Position numbers and translations under genes: made by a program. From Hyaloperonospora brassicae (lineage: Eukaryota > Oomycota > Peronosporomycetes > Peronosporales > Peronosporaceae), in NCBI GenBank assembly GCA_947650285.1, contig CANTFL010001204.1:186001-250000 (forward strand): a DNA stretch of 64,000 nucleotides, written 5' to 3'. Positions 1 to 8,323 of this stretch are shown one piece after another (the stretch's first letter is position 1; the number at the start of each line of letters is the position of its first letter). The notes under the pieces are model-generated. The model saw only the letters and a list, made by a program, of their open reading frames with translations, ran no database searches and was not told the DNA's origin.

Positions 1-162
1 TTAGGGCACTACGCATACGAGTGTAGTGCTCCACGCCCAGTAACAAAGAGTACTGAGCGAAATGGACGACCATTTGCCAGAAAGGGCAATGGGCGTGGTT
101 CCAGCGCTGTTGCGAAGCCGCAACAGCGAGACGGACCATCAAAAAATGGTCGGGGCCAGTAG
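1..162 (+). pseudogene. gag: Gag C-terminal end with zinc-knuckle remainder (partial)
   Basis: Frame 1 is open from the window edge to TAG at 160-162. It begins with residues reading GHYAYEC, the second half of a CCHC zinc knuckle (C-x2-C-x4-H-x4-C), which binds genomic RNA in retroelement Gag. A basic, Arg- and Gly-rich tail follows, as is usual after the knuckle. The related copy at 43458-43499 still has the full CNRCHKPGHYACDC form, which supports the assignment. The frame ends 13 bases after the slippery run AAAAAAT. It is listed as a partial gene because its start lies outside the window; the visible part carries no lesion. Confidence 0.8.
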
Positions 163-180
163 GGGTGGAGCGCCCTACTG
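141..180 (+). promoter_or_regulatory. Candidate -1 ribosomal frameshift signal at the gag-pol junction
   Basis: In the Gag frame the codons at 139-147 read tcA AAA AAT, an in-frame X XXY YYZ heptamer (141-147). About nine bases downstream is a perfect 8-bp stem, CAGTAGGG (157-164) with CCCTACTG (173-180), around an 8-base loop. The Gag stop (160-162) lies inside the left arm. A -1 slip at the heptamer enters exactly the frame that carries protease (positions divisible by 3), which is open from before 141 to 1325. The geometry matches classical retroviral signals. Caveat: the element is full of hairpins, so a hairpin here is less surprising than usual. A second small stem, GACCAT/ATGGTC (134-139, 146-151), overlaps the slippery run. 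Confidence 0.55.
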
Positions 181-1325
181 ATCCAGCAACCTCAAGAGAA
201 TTCGCAAATCTCTTGACGAAAGTTGCTCCAGATACACAGTCATTGTGTGTCTCTGCACCTGGTGATGACTTTTCGCTCATCACCTTGAAGTTGGAAGCGA
301 CAAATTATTTGTCGCTTCGTGCCCTAGTAGACTGTGGGGCGTCGAACAACTTTGTTCGACGCCAGTCACTAGAGGGTCGTAGGCTCAAGTTCGTTGAGCG
401 CGACATTCCCCTCACGAGGATGACGGTGCGCCTTGCAACAGGCGCATCGATTACCGTTGAGAAACGTGTAGTAGGAATCCACTACACGTTAGAGGGCGAA
501 CAGTACGATGATGACTTCATCGTACTGGATCTGGATGAAAAATTTGATTTCATCCTGGGATTACCTTGGCTAAGAAAGTACGAGCCAAGGGTGAGCTGGC
601 AGCATCGATCCGTGAAGATGCCTGCCACTTGTTCGTCAGATGGCCATCTGATGAACATCTTGGAGCGTCCAAAAGCGTGTGGATGTTCTGCGAGTGAGTG
701 CGATGGCCTCACTTGCGGTACGGTCGTTAGCACGACTGCACAAGATTACAGTGTAGTTTATCACTACACTGTGGAGCAAGCTCCCGGCGGCTGTACAGGA
801 GTACAGGCTGCGCCGAAGGTCCACCACTCGAAAAAGTCGAGTGGACCGGGACATGGATGCATGCCTAGCGGACAGCATCATAGAAGTAAGAAACCTGTTG
901 CCTCCAGAGGGCAACATGGAAATCCTAGGTCGACTGGAGAGTCGACCGTAGAGGATCGGTGCCTGACTGTGGTTGCACAGCCACATTCGGAAGACGTCGA
1001 GGAAATAAGTCCCCACGTACTTGACGAAGGAATTCCTCAAGAGTCAGTTGCTGAAGGATTAGGCCTTCAGCAACCTGTGGAAAGAAGTTCCCAGGAAGTA
1101 ACCGAGACGTTGAACGTCTTGGTTGATGACGGATCAAGCGTAGGCGCTTATTCGCTTGATCTGATTGTGCCTCCGAAGTTAACTTCGGAGATAACTCAGT
1201 TGCCAACGCTAGAACCGAAACGGTTCTTGCGTGATCTGCGTAGTGGCAAAGTCAATCATATCTGCATACTCATCACAGAGGATGAGTATGTGGCCGATAT
1301 TAGGTCGGCAACAGTATTTGCTTAG
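165..1325 (+). pseudogene. pol: Pol part 1: retroviral-type aspartic protease region of element A
   Basis: This frame is open upstream of 165 and ends at TAG 1323-1325; there is no natural ATG, as expected if it is entered by frameshifting. The protease active-site motif is seen as VDCGASNNFV around 330-357 (Asp-Cys-Gly-Ala in place of Asp-Ser/Thr-Gly-Ala), and the second conserved segment FILGLPWL follows at about 550-573. These are the hallmarks of the dimeric aspartic protease that cuts Gag-Pol. The remaining 240 codons are a hydrophilic linker towards reverse transcriptase with no recognised domain. The same frame continues after the stop, so a single in-frame stop separates it from the next segment. 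Confidence 0.88.
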
Positions 1326-1562
1326 AACGAACGGGTTCTCAGCAGCTCATCGATGGAGGAAAGTGTCCTCGATAAGAAGACTCGGATTGAGCGATACAAG
1401 TCTCAATCCTGGGAGTCACTTCAGGCAAATCCTTTGTACAAGGATTTTATCGAATTCAAGGATGTATTCCCTGAATCCGTACCTTGCGAGTTGCCTAAGG
1501 ACAAAGGCACTCGACACGAGATCGAGCTCAGACCGGGCTCGAAGTACTGTGTCATGACGTAG
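1326..1562 (+). pseudogene. pol: Pol part 2: linker to reverse transcriptase, ends in an in-frame TAG
   Basis: Same reading frame as the protease segment. The text FKDVFPESVPCELP, then a Gly-Ser-Lys-Tyr stretch leading to WPLPREQ, is the standard entry to Ty3/Gypsy reverse transcriptase. The frame is cut by TAG at 1560-1562, immediately before the WPLPREQ codons. In the decayed sister copy (around 44955-44975) the same place reads CAG TGG, so the stop probably arose by a C-to-T change in a Gln codon. This is inference from two copies only. Confidence 0.8.
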
Positions 1563-2354
1563 TGGCCACTGCCTCGTGAACAGGTACTAGCGATCTACAA
1601 GTTCTTTGCCGATCGCTTAGCAGCGGGCCATGTGAGGGAATCAACATTTCCTCACAGCTCTCCGACCTTCTGTGTGCGAAAGGCCACAGGAGGATGGTGG
1701 ATAGTGCACGCGTTCAACGAGTTGAACGCTGCAACGGTACCGGCTCAGACGCCGATACCGAGGAAGTACGTAATCATAGATGGTATGTCAAAGAGTACCA
1801 TCTTTTCGTCCATGGATCTGATGGATGGGTTCTATCAGATCCTCATGCGTGAACGGGACATCCCGTTCACGGCAGTGAGTAACCCCAGCGGGATGCTGTG
1901 GGGGTGGCTAGTTATGCCACAGGGGCTGAGCAATGCCCCTGCAACATTCAACAGATGTGTTACAAATCTGTTGAGACCGGTACGAGACTTCGCACCGAGT
2001 TACTTCGACGATGCGTTCGTCCAGAGCCGGGCTATGGACGGAAAGACGGACGTTGAAGTTCACAGAACTCACGTTCGTCAAGTCCTTCAACTTATGCGCA
2101 AGCATAAGTTATACGCAAACCTCAAGAAGTGTATATTCGCGGCTAGCGAAATACCACTTCTTGGGTGCATCGTGGGTAAAAACGGCGTACGCCCTGATCC
2201 CGAAAAGATCAAGGCGATCACCGACTGGCCAGTGCCAGTCGATGTCAAGGGACTAAGGAAGTTCCTTGGGCTAGCGGCGTACTTGCACAAGTACTCGCGC
2301 AACTACGCCGAGATGACTGTTCTTCTTTCTTGCTTGCTCAAGAAAAAATGTTAA
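1563..2354 (+). pseudogene. pol: Pol part 3: reverse transcriptase of element A
   Basis: The frame resumes directly after the TAG. Visible motifs in order are SSMDLMDGFYQI (catalytic Asp of motif A, near 1810-1845), the FTAV segment, MPQGLSNAPATF (motif B, near 1915-1950) and SYFDDAFV (the YxDD box, near 1999-2022), followed by thumb residues ending in KFLGLAAYLHKY. This polymerase copies the element RNA into cDNA inside the virus-like particle. The frame ends at TAA 2352-2354 because of one extra base in an A-run at about 2341-2348; the next frame continues cleanly into RNase H. Confidence 0.92.
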
Positions 2355-3111
2355 GTGGTCATGGAACGCTGAGTGCCAGCGTTCCTTTGAGGGTATCAAG
2401 CAAAGCTTGATGCAATCGCCGATCTTGGCGATTGCAGATCAGGACAGACCATTTCATGTGGTCTGTGACGCCAGCGATGTTGCAATAGGCTGTGCGTTAA
2501 TGCAGTTCGACACAGATGGCGCGGAGCGCGTCATCTGTTATCAGTCGCGTCAGCTGCAAGCAGCTGAGCGCAATTACCCAGTGCATGACAAGGAAATCTT
2601 TGCCATGAAATATGCACTGGATAAGTTCCGGGTCTATCTATTGGGAGATAGATCGTTCATCGTCTATACGGACCATGCGTCATTACGCACGGCCGTAAAC
2701 AGCTCACATCTCTCGCAAAGGATGGCGAGGTGGCTGTATTTCTTCGCGGAGTATAACTTCTCCGTGGAGTATATACCAGGACGACTCAATGTCTTCGCTG
2801 ATGCGCTTTCGCGCCGGCCCGATTTCGGGCCGGACGCACAAACCAACAGTGAGGATAAGCATACTGTTGCGACACTGTCAGTCAGTGTCCCGTCGTCAAG
2901 TTTACTTGACGACGTACGAAAGGCATACGCGGACGATAAGGATCTTCTGCGATTAATGGATTATCTGGTGCATCCATCCAGTAAATCTATGAGGGATTTA
3001 CCGGCTTTGTACCGATCCTCATCGGATCGGTATAGCACACGCAACGGATTGCTGTTCTATACAGCTGTTGCCGACGACACGCCTCGTGTCGTCGTACCCG
3101 CATCATCATGA
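2355..3111 (+). pseudogene. pol: Pol part 4: RT connection and RNase H of element A
   Basis: After a +1 shift in the A-run near 2345 the protein continues in frame 1. RNase H motifs are visible: FHVVCDASDVAIG (first catalytic Asp, near 2452-2490), NYPVHDKEIFAMKYAL (catalytic Glu), FIVYTDHASL (third Asp, near 2660-2690) and the distal NVFADALSR. This domain removes the RNA strand during cDNA synthesis. The frame runs to TGA 3109-3111 after a further one-base change near 3095-3101; the integrase frame starts at 3101. The family arrangement (RT, RNase H, integrase) is normal. Confidence 0.9.
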
Positions 3112-3829
3112 TTTGCGTTTACGCATCATGTATGAGTGTCACGATGCCCCAACAGGCGGCCATCTTGGTAGAGAAAAGACTTACCTCACGGTAAGTCGTG
3201 ACTTTTACTGGCCACGCCAGTATCAGTTTGTCCGCAAGTACATACGTGCTTGCGAGGTTTGTCAACGGGTGAAGCCTAGTCCTTCATCCCGTGCGCAATT
3301 GCAGCCTCTGCCTGTTCCGACAGAGTGCTGGCAGTCCGTTTCAATGGACTTCGTCTTCGGTTTCCCCGAAGACGCTCACAAGAATAATGGTATTCTTGTG
3401 TTTGTTGACCGCTTCAGCAAGATGGTCCATCTTGCTGCTGTCCCTGAGTCGATCAAGGCTCAAGGTTGTGCTCGTGTCTTTCTCGGCACGGTCTTTAGAC
3501 TCCACGGGTTACCCCGTGAACTCGTATCCGACCGTGACCCTCGGTTCACGGCGGCATTTTGGCAAACCGTGTTCCGTTCTCTTGGAACACGATTGAAGAT
3601 GTCCACTTCTGACCATCCCGGAACAGATGGTCAGACGGAACGTGCGAACCGTGTCCTCGAAGAGATCCTTCGAGGATATGTCCACTCGTTCCCGAGTTGG
3701 AGCGAATTCCTACCCATGGTGGAATTCGCCATCAATAATTCGGTGCATGCTTCAACCCAGCACACACCGTTTTACGTGAATGGGTTACGCCATCCACGTG
3801 TACCCGCCCTTCTAGAGTATGACTCTTAG
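3101..3829 (+). pseudogene. pol: Pol part 5: integrase catalytic region of element A
   Basis: Frame 2. A His/Cys zinc-binding domain comes first (HDAPTGGHLG, then CEVCQRVK, near 3140-3272). The DDE core follows: first Asp in VSMDFVFGFP (near 3340-3365), second Asp in LVSDRDPRF (near 3520-3550), Glu in GTDGQTERANR (near 3620-3655). All three catalytic acids are present. The enzyme joins element cDNA to the chromosome. The frame ends at TAG 3827-3829; homologous residues continue in frame 1 from about 3870, so another frame change or stop separates core and C-terminal domain. Confidence 0.92.
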
Positions 3830-3869
3830 ATAAGGGGGGAGGGACTCGCTCGAGCAAAAACCGTTTTGG

Positions 3870-5058
3870 CTCTTGCTCATCACGTGTCGACGCTGACGTC
3901 GTCACGTATGATGCCGATGTCGACAATGTCGACATCGATGAAGCACACCACCGCAATAATAGCGACAACGCTATTATTGAGTCGGATGATGATGACGATG
4001 CTGGTATATTCAGCATCGTCAACGATTATTCCAGCGAAGAAGAAGACAACCTCGCTGAAGAAGAGAGCAATCTCTTAGCAGTGCGCACGAAGCGCACTGA
4101 AAGACAAAACAACGAGTCAGCAGAGAACTTCCTGCTGACTCGAGAGGCGGTAGTCCGTTTCGTTCAGGACGCCATCGCAAATGCGGCGGACCGTCAGAAA
4201 CGGAACGCAGACAAGAATGGAAGAGCAAATCTTCTTTCATTTAATGTTAATGACCTAGCACTACTGTCTTCGGTAAACTTACCTGGACATGCAGTCACTA
4301 GTGTCGGCAGTAGTAAACTACTGCCGAAGTACATTGGGCCATTTCGAGTGTTGCATCGCAAGGGCAATGCATACACAATCGAATTGCCACGTAAGATGCG
4401 CACGCATCTTACGTTTTACGTGGGGCGACTCAGTCCGTACTGTCAGTACGAGCCTTCTTCTTCCGATGATGATAGCCCCCACGTTCAAGAACATCCATCA
4501 AGTTCTTGCGCTCGCGCTCCAGACGATCCGTCTGGTCGCGCAGATATGATACCTCGGAACTCAACCGAGATATCTCCCCGCGAGCTGTCGCCAGCTCGCC
4601 GAATAGGGAGCGGATATCCCGCTCATCCTGAAGCTGCGCTGTGGCATAATCGGCGCGATTCCTCGCCCGGTCAGCCTCGTTATCCTTGCGGTTCTTCCGC
4701 ACGGTATCAGTCAAAGCGTAGCGTCGGTCGCGCTCGTGCTTCAAGTCATCGCGGAATTCATCGATTGCGCGATGCATCTCGTAAGGGTCGAGATGGTGAA
4801 CCGAATCATCTGGAGGAGGTATTTCCTCCTCCAACACATCCTTTGGTGGATGATCACGGTGATCAACACTTTCTAGTGGAGCGTATCTTGAATCACCGTG
4901 ACGATTCAGGATCAAGGACGAGCTACCTCGTCCAGTGGAGGGGGTATCCACCCTCTTGGAACAGCTGGGAGCCCCGCTCTCATCTGTTGATGGATGTTGA
5001 AGGTCTCGTCCGCCAGTATGACGAGACTCATCCGATTGGTCCGAGGGACCATCGGTAA
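3870..5058 (+). pseudogene. pol: Pol part 6: integrase C-terminal domain and chromodomain of element A
   Basis: Frame 1 is open from upstream of 4081 to TAA 5056-5058. It starts with a very acidic stretch (runs of Asp and Glu, about 3880-4080). Next comes the SH3-like integrase C-terminal region (KLLPKYIGPFRVL and AYTIELP, near 4315-4390). A proline-, serine- and arginine-rich linker leads to a chromodomain: FLVERILNHR, YLVQWRGYPPSWNSWEP (near 4870-4975). In chromoviruses this domain directs integration to marked chromatin. The segment from 4430 to 5058 is also covered by the long antisense frame, so both strands are open for about 630 bases. Confidence 0.88.
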
Positions 5059-6034
5059 ACACGCGCCCTAGGCGCTTGTAGACGGATTGCAAGTTTGCAA
5101 TCGCGTCACGCATCATAGCCGAGATGTGTGCCCTTTCCCAGGGCGAACTTAGGAAATACACGTCCCTATGCGCACGTTGCGAGTTGTCAGCACGACTCGC
5201 ACAAGGGTCTCCCCAAGTGAGGCATGGAACGCCGGCCTCACTTGATAAACAATGCAACCGGTATCTGGCACCGGTTGGCGTTCGCTTTTCGAACCTGAGA
5301 CGTGTTGCCTCAAGCTTCTTGAGCCACCCTTCTCGTCCAAAACTCTTTAAGTTTTGGACGAACGCGTTCCACGCAGCCAAAAGCGAGTTTTTGTCACGCT
5401 TTTGGTTGCCGTTATACCATCGATGTCTAAGGAAGACATCGAGATAATAGTCTTCCTCAGCGCGAAAGTTGCTCGCGCTGGGATCCAAGCCGTGAAGCTC
5501 AGTCGCATCGAATAAGGGTATTCGATGGTGTTGGCTTGTCTCGTGAGACAAGCCATTGATGAGCCGTTCAGGCAAACGCGACGGCTTCAGCTCATCACGC
5601 TTTACAGTGGTACCTTTGTCGGTACCACGGCCTTCAGTATGACGATGGGTTGCACCATCGTCAAGTCGCTCGTGCGAAGGAGCACGAGCTGATTGCGGTG
5701 ATGAGCAAACATACTCATCATCAGATTCGTCATCACTGCCGAACAGACTGTGTTGCAACTCACGAGTCCGTTCGTTCGGCAGTGGCCTTGGCGAACACCG
5801 AGGCGTCGCCGGTGATCGAGACGCCTCTGCAGCATTGCCTGAGTCAGACACGTCTGACTCGCCAGAGTAGATGACCTCAATGTCAGGGTCATCATGCGCA
5901 CGCGGTGCTGTACCGCGTGCACCTGCAGCACCTCTTGCTGCAGGCGAAGAACGAGCAGCAGACGACGAATCGTCTGCCGCAGAAGCTGGCACAGGCACAG
6001 ACTCTGTGTGCCTTGAGTCACCCCGCATAGACAT
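4430..6034 (-). CDS. Unbroken 534-codon antisense ORF of element A, coiled-coil protein of unknown function
   Basis: It starts at an ATG at 6034, 134 bases inside the 3' LTR, and reads back through the element to 4430, overlapping the chromodomain frame. Layout by residue: 1-100 low-complexity, Ser/Ala- and acid-rich; about 150-335 a more ordered part with many aromatics and Trp (RHRWYNGN, LLAAWNAFV); 335-430 disordered and acidic; about 430-518 strongly charged heptad-like helix, probably a coiled coil; a basic tail HHRKKKAR that could be a nuclear signal. I recognise no domain. It is free of stops although pol has at least five lesions. From 5059 to 6034 there is no long + frame, so this strand is the better coding candidate there. 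An LTR-driven antisense gene would parallel HTLV-1 HBZ, by analogy only. The symmetric hairpin content of the element could also help antisense frames stay open. Confidence 0.6.
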   Translation of the reverse strand: MSMRGDSRHTESVPVPASAADDSSSAARSSPAARGAAGARGTAPRAHDDPDIEVIYSGESDVSDSGNAAEASRSPATPRCSPRPLPNERTRELQHSLFGSDDESDDEYVCSSPQSARAPSHERLDDGATHRHTEGRGTDKGTTVKRDELKPSRLPERLINGLSHETSQHHRIPLFDATELHGLDPSASNFRAEEDYYLDVFLRHRWYNGNQKRDKNSLLAAWNAFVQNLKSFGREGWLKKLEATRLRFEKRTPTGARYRLHCLSSEAGVPCLTWGDPCASRADNSQRAHRDVYFLSSPWERAHISAMMRDAIANLQSVYKRLGRVFTDGPSDQSDESRHTGGRDLQHPSTDESGAPSCSKRVDTPSTGRGSSSLILNRHGDSRYAPLESVDHRDHPPKDVLEEEIPPPDDSVHHLDPYEMHRAIDEFRDDLKHERDRRYALTDTVRKNRKDNEADRARNRADYATAQLQDERDIRSLFGELATARGEISRLSSEVSYLRDQTDRLERERKNLMDVLERGGYHHRKKKARTDSTD

Positions 6035-6149
6035 GTTAACTATGCGAGGTCAGTTTGAGTTATGAATGGAACTGACCCAACAAGTGCTCCCTGTCCCAAT
6101 GGTGTCCAACGGGTGGCCGCCATATTTTCGATAGTCACACGGTGACCAT

Positions 6150-6167
6150 CAGTTAAGGGGGGGGTGA
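6150..6167 (+). other. Polypurine tract of element A
   Basis: A purine run (aaggggggggtga) lies immediately before the LTR start TGTAACGGGG. This is the expected position for the primer of plus-strand DNA synthesis in LTR retrotransposons. Confidence 0.75.
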
Positions 6168-6562
6168 TGTAACGGGGCAGCCCGTTATATGGAAATTGTC
6201 ATTTGAGAGATAATGACAATAAAGAATATTTTGTTGAATGTTCTCTGAACAATATCACCAATAGTGGTGATATTGATGGGTCGACCAAAGAGTCTGCTCA
6301 TTGGTTGATATCTTGATGATATCAACCCACCAATCGCCGCAAGACGCGCGCAATGAGTGGTGAGTAGACGCCGTCATACACTCAGTTATATTAACATCAT
6401 TAAGTCAGGTTAAACAGAGAGACAGTAGCAAAACGACTTAATTATATTAATACAACAATTTTACTTTCTCCTTATCCTACTCTTCCTCGTTCGCCTCGTG
6501 TACGTCTGTCGGGGCACCCGAAACCCTTGCGTTAAGTTCACGCAAGGGTGTGCCCCGTTACA
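6168..6562 (+). repeat. 3' LTR of element A, 395 bp
   Basis: The segment begins TGTAACGGGGC and ends GCCCCGTTACA, a perfect 11-base terminal inverted repeat with the canonical TG...CA ends, directly after the polypurine tract. It contains further perfect hairpins, for example arms 6251-6260 with 6265-6274. Sequence similar to its middle (ATTGGTTGATA ... CGCAATGAGTG) recurs at about 42130-42220, supporting a second, decayed LTR there. It probably holds the promoter and polyadenylation signals and may also fire antisense into the 4430-6034 frame. Confidence 0.88.
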
Positions 6563-8213
6563 GCAGCCGTCATCGCACTGCAAATGAGCGCCAGCTCGGC
6601 GTTGCTCATGCCAAGCACATTTACACTATATAGCAGAGCGTGGGAAAAACCGTCGGAACGAGCTGACTGGTAACCAGTACACAGCGCTTACGCCGCCTGG
6701 AGCTCAACATACCCTCTTCCAATCCGAAAAACGGTGTTCGTACACGCTGTCTAAACCTCCGGATGGATGAATACATACTCGACGACTGGCGACAGCGACA
6801 AGCCTTTTACTCGGTGAGCCGACGAAAAAACTCCTTTGACGCGTACAGTATCCTCGGCTGAAGCTGTGGCCGCTGAAGTGTAAGGCAAAGATGCAACTTT
6901 GCACTAGAAGCTGGTAAAGTAAAACCAACAGGAAGACGCGCATACAATCTCGTACAGAGCCTCTTGCGATGGTAAGAAATAAACTCATGTCGTTCAGCAC
7001 CGACAAGTGTTTTGGTGACAAAACGTGATGACTGTGTTAGGAAGATACCAACCGTTAGCCATGTCGTTGGTGTTTGTTCCTCAAGGGAAGTTATTTCACG
7101 TTGAAATCCATCTATACGGTATGTAGCGATAATCCTTTCCCGCGCATTCGTAGAAAGGGCGGTGCTCGCGTCCCATCAAGTGGAAATCCGGTTCTGCTGT
7201 CTTATCACTGTCTCCGTTTCGATGACGGTGCTCCTTTGTCTGTCAATGAGACCTAAAGCTTGCGAATGCAAAAGCAGCCGTTCATCTGTAACATGACTGC
7301 CAAGATCCAGTCGATGCGTGCCCGCGCCATCTTGACATTTGGACGGTACTACTGACGCCACCGTCTGCGGAATACGATCGATTGCAACGAGCGTCGAGAT
7401 GCCGGCGATATCTGACAAAACCTGGCCCACTTCAGACCACGCAATCGTAGACAGCTGGCTGAACTGTGATCTCGACTCATCGCCATCATCAAATGCTTCG
7501 ACCACACGTGGCTATGTGCCAATACTACTGACTGCTGTAAAGATAAAAGCGAAAAAAAGATGGATTGAAGGGGATAAAGTTCATGCTGGAGGACAAGCTG
7601 GCAGCTGACATTGATATGTCCATGTGTAAGATTAGTGTCGAAGGAAGAGCTTAACCGTCACATTAAAGAGAATGACAGTGCTGTATCAAAGAGTCCAAAT
7701 CGATTGTCAGAGACCCATGATCGCATCGGACACGACGAGAGTGCTCTCGTTGTAGCTGACCCGTAAATGAAACGTTGGACGAGACTCGAAATGCTTACGA
7801 CGACAAAACGACAGTTCATTGGAAACGTGAATTTCGTCGCAGGAAGGTGCGCTTGGACAATGGAGCAGAATGTCTGACAACATACTGGCTATCTGCTTGA
7901 TATTGCCACAAAAACGTCATCGTGCTGTGATGTCCGAGCGAGCAATGAGGTCTGCGCAGGTTACATTCCTGACAGAACACAGCATGAACGACACCAGTGT
8001 TCGTACCGGGCTTTGGGCGGTCAAGAAAAGACCAAATTGGGCATAACCAATGTCGCTTTGCACGGTCCTCGACTTTATGCTGCTTTTCATCGAATCGATA
8101 TCATCCCGCGCATCTTTGTACGTTTGGTTTTCTGTACGCACTCCAACGCTCCCGTCCGTCCAATAATCCGCGCCGTCGACCGCGTGGTCGTGCACACCAA
8201 ACGGTCGCGGTAG
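6563..8213. other. Intergenic region, no supported gene
   Basis: Flank of the retrotransposon insertion. Only short frames occur (for example minus 7505-7176 and plus 7339-7608), none with a recognisable domain or signal peptide. A decayed gene cannot be excluded, but nothing specific supports one. Confidence 0.5.
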
Positions 8214-8220
8214 TCATTTT
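8214..8220 (+). promoter_or_regulatory. Possible oomycete initiator (Inr) for the AIF-like gene
   Basis: TCATTTT lies about 105 bases before the ATG at 8324 and resembles the oomycete initiator consensus YTCANTYY. The motif is short, so this is only suggestive. Confidence 0.25.
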
Positions 8221-8323
8221 GCTTAAGTGCGCACCCGCCCCCTTCGCACACGCACGCCCCCCCCAATGCGCAACACGCTCAACCTCTCTAACTTGATCAA
8301 TCCGTCCGCCCGCTTCTTCGTCC

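Larger units (their letters stand above)
1..6562 (+). mobile_element. Element A: Ty3/Gypsy chromovirus-like LTR retrotransposon, 5'-truncated by the window edge
   Basis: Domains run in Ty3/Gypsy order: Gag zinc knuckle, aspartic protease, reverse transcriptase, RNase H, integrase, chromodomain, polypurine tract and 3' LTR. The 5' LTR and most of gag lie left of the window, so LTR divergence and the target-site duplication cannot be checked. Pol is non-functional as read: TAG stops at 1323-1325 and 1560-1562, and frame changes near 2345, 3100 and 3830-3870. The sequence is saturated with short perfect inverted repeats from end to end (see findings). The minus strand carries a long open frame at 4430-6034. 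Sequence between domains is largely preserved, so the insertion is much younger than the related copy at 42-47.5 kb. Confidence 0.93.
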
